Position numbers and translations under genes: made by a program. Of a DNA stretch of 64,000 bases, positions 58,958 through 64,000 are shown piece by piece (positions within the stretch are counted from its first letter, which is position 1; each line of letters begins with the position of its first letter). Source of the stretch: Lachnoclostridium sp. UBA903 (GTDB lineage Bacteria; Bacillota; Clostridia; Lachnospirales; Lachnospiraceae); assembly GCA_002294045.1 (NCBI GenBank), contig DBEP01000007.1, positions 40,711-104,710 on the forward strand. Reading direction: 5' to 3'. A model generated the notes under the pieces. That model ran no database searches, was not told the origin of the DNA, and saw only the letters and a program-made list of their open reading frames with translations.

Positions 58958-60762
58958 ATAGCGTCCTCCTTTATACCGGAATGGAACAGCTTTATGAATT
59001 CGCCTTTTTCCCCTTCGTTAAGATTACTTAAAATCCGGCTCTCTGCTCTTTTGCTGAAAGCATTTTTAAGAATATATTTACCGTTCTCAAACCTGACTAT
59101 ATCTATGGTTTTATAGGCTTTCCTGTCCGTATACATTTTCATGTATTCCAAAACCGATGGTACAAAATTAACCGGATAATCCTTTTCTGTAAGCGGAACT
59201 ATCTCCGTAATTCCGGATATATATCTGTGACCGTCGTCATTTTCCATATGTATATCCACATTAATTGCTTTTACAACCTGTTCCTCCGCCAGAAATTCAT
59301 TATGAAATCCTCCGGCTCTTAACTGGGCAATCTTCAAATTATCAATCAGGTCTTGTGTTGTTCCGGCATGGTGTGAACATATGGTCATCTTTGATATCTG
59401 GGAAGTTTCTATGAGCCAGTTGGCAGCTGTATGGGATGCGACTTCTCCCAATATAATTACGGTCCCGTCTGTTTTTTTCATAATATCAAGGGCTTCCTGT
59501 CCGGACACAGTGTCGGTCTCCCGTAGGGTAAGTATATTAAAGTCCTGGTATACTTTGCTTAAATTCAGCTCAAATATCTGCTCGTGGATACGGAGAGTAT
59601 AAGTTCTTCTGATATACTGAATCAATAATTTTAATAAAGTTGTTTTGCCGCTTCCCATTTCCCCGGTAATAACAATTACAAGACATCCCCGGACCATCCA
59701 TTTTAAGATTTCTATAAGAAGTTCATTTCCTTCGTCCGTAATAATATTGTGTATATCCATATCCATGATACTGTCATGTTTTCTGACAAAAAATGCCCAG
59801 CGGTCGGAAAACGGCGGCCGAAAGGTAATTACCCTTGAACCGTCTTTCATGTCATTTGCAATATATCCCCTTTCTTCACTCAGTTGCCCGGGATTTCCAT
59901 ACCGGTAAATATTTTTGCATACCCGTACCAGTTCATTCTGGGTTTCAAATCCCAGAAAGGACAAATGTATGGTCTTTCCCTGAAAAAAGAGCCAGATGCT
60001 GTTATAGGCATTTAAATTTCTGTAACTGATGCTATCAAAGCTTTCCGCATGATAGGTATAAGAATCAAAGGGTATTCCTGAGATACCTCCCGAAACTCCG
60101 TCAATCTTCATATCCCTTATTTCATCTATTACTCCAAAACCTTTATATGACTGGTAGATTCTCTGGGCCAGAATCTCCAGCTTATCAATAAAATGCAGGT
60201 GAATACTCTCCGCATCATATATTCCTTCCATGTCCTCCCCGGATATTTCATAAGGCCGTGCTCCAGCTTCAGGTTTCGGTTCAGCCAGGTGATACGTATT
60301 AATAAGCATGGCTAAGGCGTCATATTGATACTGCTTTTTGTAGAGATATAAAACTATTTCAAACTTATCCCGTACGGTCAGCAGGACACTGTTATGAAAC
60401 GGGATTATCCGGTCAATATTATCCTCCTTCACTCCTAAATCTTTCTGGAGTATTTCCTTGATATAATCTTTCACAAATTCTTTTGCTCCTCCATCTCCAA
60501 AGCCGCAGCTTCGCAGATTTTTTCTTATTAAGCTTTTGATTTTTTCCCGTTTTACTGTTTCCTGTTTATTCAGGTTAAAATCCGCTATATTTTTATTTAA
60601 TATACTTTCAAAGATATTTTTAACCTCCCTGACTAAATAGGGTATGCTGTAAGAATCTCCTTCCTCTTCCTCCGGAACGGAAATATTTTTCTTTCCTATA
60701 TAAAACAGAAACAATAATGCGCTAACGGAAAGAATAAATATTAATAATAGATTTAATATCAA
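58954..60762 (-). CDS. CpaF/TadA-type secretion ATPase with an N-terminal membrane helix
   Basis: A 602-residue type II/IV secretion ATPase. The core has Walker A VIVITGEMGSGKTTLL (about 366-381), an Asp/Glu-box LTLRETDTVSG, Walker B-like GTVIILGEVAS (about 424-434) and the His box ICSHHAGTTQDLI. Typical CpaF proteins are soluble. Here residues 3-22 (LNLLLIFILSVSALLFLFYI) form a clear hydrophobic segment, so it may be membrane-tethered. TTG start at 60762 overlapping the previous stop (ATTTGATA), with GGTGGAAGG upstream. It powers assembly or export by the Tad-like machine. Confidence 0.9.
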   Translation of the reverse strand: MILNLLLIFILSVSALLFLFYIGKKNISVPEEEEGDSYSIPYLVREVKNIFESILNKNIADFNLNKQETVKREKIKSLIRKNLRSCGFGDGGAKEFVKDYIKEILQKDLGVKEDNIDRIIPFHNSVLLTVRDKFEIVLYLYKKQYQYDALAMLINTYHLAEPKPEAGARPYEISGEDMEGIYDAESIHLHFIDKLEILAQRIYQSYKGFGVIDEIRDMKIDGVSGGISGIPFDSYTYHAESFDSISYRNLNAYNSIWLFFQGKTIHLSFLGFETQNELVRVCKNIYRYGNPGQLSEERGYIANDMKDGSRVITFRPPFSDRWAFFVRKHDSIMDMDIHNIITDEGNELLIEILKWMVRGCLVIVITGEMGSGKTTLLKLLIQYIRRTYTLRIHEQIFELNLSKVYQDFNILTLRETDTVSGQEALDIMKKTDGTVIILGEVASHTAANWLIETSQISKMTICSHHAGTTQDLIDNLKIAQLRAGGFHNEFLAEEQVVKAINVDIHMENDDGHRYISGITEIVPLTEKDYPVNFVPSVLEYMKMYTDRKAYKTIDIVRFENGKYILKNAFSKRAESRILSNLNEGEKGEFIKLFHSGIKEDAI

Positions 60763-61556
60763 ATCCTTCCACCTGCTTTCACCAGCCTATCAAATATCAG
60801 AGCCGCCGCTTTTTTTACCTTTTTTATGAAGTATAAATTAGCTTCTCCCTTGCCGTTTATTATGGTTTTAATGAAATAATTCATTATCTTCCCGTCAATA
60901 GCGGCATCCATAAATTCTACATTATAAGGAATTATCCCTGTCTTATTTTTCAGCATATGGAAGCACCTTTCCAGATTAGTAAGATTGTACCGCGAATTTG
61001 GATTGTATTTTCCAATGAGGTAAATTGTCTTTTCTTCCGGCAAATGATATTTTAAAAAGTAATCATTTATCATGTTTCTGTTCTGAGTTAAATTTACTAC
61101 GATTAAATCACATTCTTCCCTGTATTTTTTTGAATTTTCTTCATATCCGGATACCATATCCAGGAATACCATATCATAAAATTTATCTGCGGAACGCAAT
61201 ATGGCCGGCAGGGTTAGGGACAATTCGGTCTCATACAGGTGCCTGTTCTCTTTTGTGGTTCCTGGCAATATATGCAGCCTGTTATTATATAGGGAAAGGG
61301 ATGAATTATGGATAATATCATGGCTTAATTCCGATATTTTTATGTTTCTTATTAAGGAATCCAAGCCGATATTTTCAAATAATTCTGTACCCGTATCCTT
61401 GCCCAAAACGGCTTTTTCCAGACTTTTATCACCAAAATGATTATGTAATAACAGAGTATTTTTCTTTAAAATCATGGATGACATCACGGCAACCGCAAGC
61501 ATATTGCCGGTGGTACCGGCCTGTCCCGGCACCGGACTCCAAAATGCTATCTTCAA
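60759..61556 (-). CDS. MinD/ParA-like protein with degenerate P-loop (TadZ/CpaE type)
   Basis: A 265-residue protein of the SIMIBI ATPase fold. The P-loop position reads PVPGQAGTTGN (about 8-18) instead of KGGxGKT, so the signature Lys is missing. Later segments VFLDMVSGYEE (about 135-145) and VVNLTQNRNMINDYFL are MinD-like. TadZ/CpaE proteins localise the pilus machine; many lack ATPase activity. TTG start at 61556 after AGAGGTG. It is one of three such paralogues in this operon, closest in C-terminus to the one at 63171 (KNKTGIIPYNVEFMDAAIDG versus RPSIAAIPYNSEYQQALSQG). Confidence 0.82.
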   Translation of the reverse strand: MKIAFWSPVPGQAGTTGNMLAVAVMSSMILKKNTLLLHNHFGDKSLEKAVLGKDTGTELFENIGLDSLIRNIKISELSHDIIHNSSLSLYNNRLHILPGTTKENRHLYETELSLTLPAILRSADKFYDMVFLDMVSGYEENSKKYREECDLIVVNLTQNRNMINDYFLKYHLPEEKTIYLIGKYNPNSRYNLTNLERCFHMLKNKTGIIPYNVEFMDAAIDGKIMNYFIKTIINGKGEANLYFIKKVKKAAALIFDRLVKAGGRI

Positions 61557-62210
61557 TTATACACCTCTTTTCGCCTTCTTATAGGCCTGTCCAACCTCAG
61601 CTCTGTTAAAGGGAAGCGTCTCCGTCATTAATTGGGTTAACAGGTATTTCAGCTGACCGGATTGTTTTTTAAACTTAATGCCATCCCCATACTGAAGTGC
61701 AATCATATTCTCCTTATCCGTGTCATCCCAGTAAAGGCAATAATACTGTTTTATGTTTGCCTTGTTTTCATTCAGCTTATCCGCCAGGCAGGCGGCGCTT
61801 TCCTTTCCGATACTATCCCTGATAATTAGATAGGCATTCTGTGACAGCTTCAGATTACGGATTCTTGCTATATTGTGCCGCTGTTTGTCCGTAACCAGGT
61901 AAACAAAAGAACAAAGGGGTATGTCCTTGTGATTTGTCCTGAAACCGAAGTCAATCAGTATAAAATCGTAATCCATTTGGTATTGTGCGGCATTCCTCTC
62001 CTTCACAAAATCCATATTCCTATAATTTATCTTACAGATTTTAGGGTTCATGGACTCCGGAATCGGTATACTAAAGGTAAGGGCTTCCGTTTCCGAATTA
62101 TCTATGATTAATACTTTCCGGTCTAAGTTTAACAGCAGACTGGATAGATACAGTATGAGGTCATATTTTTCAATGCCGAAAAAACCAATCACACTTGCTT
62201 TAATCGACAT
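61557..62210 (-). CDS. MinD-like fold protein lacking a P-loop
   Basis: 217 residues from ATG at 62210, overlapping the CpaB-like stop; the longer frame to 62381 is only the antisense-free read-through of that gene. It opens IKASVIGFFGIEKYDLILYL, where a P-loop would be expected but none remains. Strand pattern KVLIIDNSE and DYDFILIDFGF is MinD-like. LVTDKQRHNIARIRNL follows. Probably a non-hydrolysing scaffold of the Tad-like system. It ends right at the TTG of the next gene. Confidence 0.7.
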   Translation of the reverse strand: MSIKASVIGFFGIEKYDLILYLSSLLLNLDRKVLIIDNSETEALTFSIPIPESMNPKICKINYRNMDFVKERNAAQYQMDYDFILIDFGFRTNHKDIPLCSFVYLVTDKQRHNIARIRNLKLSQNAYLIIRDSIGKESAACLADKLNENKANIKQYYCLYWDDTDKENMIALQYGDGIKFKKQSGQLKYLLTQLMTETLPFNRAEVGQAYKKAKRGV

Positions 62211-63174
62211 AATAGATTCCCTCCCCGTTTTCAGTGCTTTGGCCGGAACCATTCCCCGCAATATTCTCCCCCGCATGGATTGTATTGTCCGTATCATTGG
62301 CATCAGCCAGGCTGTCCGGCAGGCTTTGGCCGTTATAGTCTTGGTTATATGCCGGATACTGGTCCCAGGCAATCTCCCCATTATGGTTATAATAGAACTG
62401 CTCCAGCCTGGCTTCCAGTTCCATGCGGACCTTTTCGCTTAATTGCTCTGTTGCTTTTTGCACCACATTGGGGTCCTCCCGGATTCGTTTTATAACATCC
62501 TTACCGGGAGTATAAGTAATTAAGGATGCCTCCTGTATATCCGGCTCTATATATTTAACCGTATAAAGTTTTGAACCCTCATTTAAATAACAATCCACGA
62601 CGGCTCCGGATATCCTTAGTAATTCCTCCGCATTCAGCCACATAAAACAATTGCCGGTATCCAAAGATAAATTTTTAACCGCCTTTTTGCTGAGGACTAT
62701 ATAATTTTCTCCGTTGGGAAATAAAATCCGGATATCGACATGGTCATTGTCTTTCAAATTACTGCTGAGTAGCAGCGTATTAAACTCTGCCTCCCGTAAG
62801 CCTCCGTCATCCAGGTCATCTGTCAGCATGGATTTTAAAATTCCGGTTCCTGACTTTATATCAATTAAGGCAACCTTTCCGATTTCCTTGCCGGTTATAA
62901 AATTATTCTGGGATTGTTCCGATAACACCTGCGTATATTTAAGATTATCCATCGTTACTTTACTTCCTGCCGTTATGTCGTCTTTTGCTTCATATACAAA
63001 GACTTTTTTGGATTCCAGCTGTTCCGACAAAACCTTTATTTCGCTCTGATAATAATTTTTCAAATTGCTGACTAGGGTAAAATATACTGTAAGAAATACT
63101 GCTCCCAATATTAGAAGACATAAAATCGTTACCAATATATGCCTCTTTGCGGACCGCTTTAGTCTTCTTCTCAT
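62200..63174 (-). CDS. SAF-domain protein (CpaB/RcpC type)
   Basis: 324 residues from ATG at 63174 after GGAGGAG. An N-terminal membrane helix (about 13-33, ILVTILCLLILGAVFLTVYF) is followed by an SAF-like domain (about 55-130: VFVYEAKDDITAGSKVTMDN, GKEIGKVALIDIKSGTGI). This is the CpaB/RcpC component of Tad pili, thought to act at the cell wall. The C-terminus (about 215-324) is polar and Asn/Asp-rich. It overlaps both neighbours by a few bases (ATGA). Confidence 0.85.
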   Translation of the reverse strand: MRRRLKRSAKRHILVTILCLLILGAVFLTVYFTLVSNLKNYYQSEIKVLSEQLESKKVFVYEAKDDITAGSKVTMDNLKYTQVLSEQSQNNFITGKEIGKVALIDIKSGTGILKSMLTDDLDDGGLREAEFNTLLLSSNLKDNDHVDIRILFPNGENYIVLSKKAVKNLSLDTGNCFMWLNAEELLRISGAVVDCYLNEGSKLYTVKYIEPDIQEASLITYTPGKDVIKRIREDPNVVQKATEQLSEKVRMELEARLEQFYYNHNGEIAWDQYPAYNQDYNGQSLPDSLADANDTDNTIHAGENIAGNGSGQSTENGEGIYYVD

Positions 63175-64000
63175 TGGCACTCCTCCTTCCGGCCTTTATC
63201 TGCCGCATTTTTTATAATCATGGTTGCCGCCTTTTTAACACACCGGATAAAAGAATAATTTGGACTTTTCCTTTTACAGGTATAGTTGCGCGACAAAAAC
63301 TCTACAACCGTTCCCTGAGATAACGCCTGCTGATATTCGCTGTTATATGGAATTGCCGCAATACTGGGCCTGCCGATAGAATGGGCTTTGGATATTTTAT
63401 CAAGATTTAAATTGGAATTTTTATTATAGCTGCTGATTAAGAATACGCTTTTATTTAAGATGGAAGAATAATTATCAAAGAAATATTGAATCATAGACGG
63501 ATTTTGTATCAGATTGACGACCACCAGGTCGGCTTCTTCTAAAATGATTTTGGAACTCAGGTTATTTTGGTATGAAGTATCAATATAGGTAATATCCGCA
63601 AACCCTTCCGCAGCGTCCAGAATGCCTTTAATATTCCCGTATAAATTATAATCAAAGGTCTCGGGATTAAATTGATAGCTTGCCGGTATGTAATATAAGG
63701 TATTATAAAGGATTTCCAAAGAGGCTTCTTTTATGACCTGAAACGGATACGGGTCTGTTTCCGGGAGACTATGAAAGGATTCATAATTATATTTACCGGT
63801 TGAAAATTGATCGATGAGATAATCCATGCCTGAGCTGAATTGATAGTTTTTTACTCTTTCAATATAATTTGCCTTCTGGTACAGCAAAATATTCCCCAGT
63901 TTATTCTTTTGGTAATGATTCTCTATTAGTATTGACTTGTAAGAATATTCCATGGCCGACGCAATGCTGATGCATGCCAGATTGCTTGTCACACCGCTGC
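63171..64000 (-). CDS. MinD/ParA-like protein, partial, degenerate P-loop
   Basis: The frame continues through the right edge; about 276 codons are visible. At the edge it reads SGVTSNL where a P-loop (GGxGKTT) is expected, so Lys is missing here too. Later YIDTSYQ and LVVVNLIQNPSMIQYFFDNY match the other paralogue. The GTG at about 63992 is inside the fold, so the true start is outside. It is the first of the three MinD-like genes of the operon and overlaps the CpaB-like gene by 4 bases. Confidence 0.82.
   Translation of the reverse strand, partial: SGVTSNLACISIASAMEYSYKSILIENHYQKNKLGNILLYQKANYIERVKNYQFSSGMDYLIDQFSTGKYNYESFHSLPETDPYPFQVIKEASLEILYNTLYYIPASYQFNPETFDYNLYGNIKGILDAAEGFADITYIDTSYQNNLSSKIILEEADLVVVNLIQNPSMIQYFFDNYSSILNKSVFLISSYNKNSNLNLDKISKAHSIGRPSIAAIPYNSEYQQALSQGTVVEFLSRNYTCKRKSPNYSFIRCVKKAATMIIKNAADKGRKEECQ

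Noticed and set aside
1..64000. CRISPR arrays, rRNA genes, IS transposases
   Set aside because: None seen: no regularly spaced direct repeats, no rRNA-like sequence and no DDE transposase frame.

Overview
The window looks like a chromosome segment of a spore-forming, low-GC clostridium, most likely a plant-polysaccharide-using member of the Lachnospiraceae. The grounds are AT-rich DNA with strong AGGAGG-type ribosome binding sites, a perfect CIRCE operator, DegV, DUF5721-like and DUF6320-like proteins, an opp-type oligosaccharide transporter next to a GH39 enzyme, and a monoderm-style Tad (Flp) secretion locus. The lineage is inferred from gene content; no search was run.

Layout. 1-1.75 kb: start of an OppD-OppF operon. 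2.1-3.4 kb: tRNA-Pro(CGG) and tRNA-Thr(CGT), a phage terminase fragment abutting the tRNA-Thr 3' end, a type I toxin-like peptide with an antisense promoter, and a small membrane protein. 3.6-4.9 kb: a LysM-GH18 protein. 5.1-16.1 kb: a sugar-utilisation operon on the minus strand (GntR/LacI-type regulator, lipoprotein binding protein, two permeases, two ATPases, GH39 glycosidase, racemase-like protein, TIM-barrel isomerase). 16.3-23.3 kb: two DegV proteins flank an ABC transporter whose ATPase gene is cut in two by a 2.85-kb serine-recombinase element. 23.7-26 kb: htpG with long acidic insertions, a promoter and CIRCE. 26-33.6 kb: small conserved genes, TraX-like, a three-gene acyltransferase/esterase operon, an ABC-F ATPase behind a structured leader with an internal terminator, and a zinc-dependent phospholipase C-like protein. 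34-36.6 kb: CNNM/CBS transporter and two small enzymes or hypotheticals. 36.9-43.7 kb: a TolC-like protein and a GC-rich MacAB-like efflux cassette with a divergent TetR regulator. 44-49.5 kb: an MFS remnant and large secreted proteins. 49.9-64 kb: a long minus-strand Tad-like operon running off the right edge.

How the genes work together. The 5-16 kb operon forms a capture, import and cleavage route: the lipoprotein binds an oligosaccharide, the permease/ATPase complex imports it, GH39 hydrolyses it, and two accessory enzymes act on sugar or acid products. The regulator probably represses itself through dyads overlapping its own promoter. The Tad-like operon encodes SAF-domain, MinD-like, CpaF-type ATPase and double GspF-type membrane components with pseudopilin-like proteins, and embeds a roughly 1480-residue surface protein (beta-helix, Ig-like domains, coiled coil, BIG2-like repeats) that may be its cargo or partner.

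The most interesting feature is the 18052-20901 element. Joining the two ATPase halves at a shared GAAGC restores an uninterrupted 257-residue reading frame, and both predicted recombination sites are dyads centred on the same GA dinucleotide. The element carries a coat-like Pro/Gly/Tyr-rich gene behind a promoter resembling sporulation sigma-K sites. This suggests a minimal relative of the sigK skin elements inserted in a transporter gene; that interpretation is inference.
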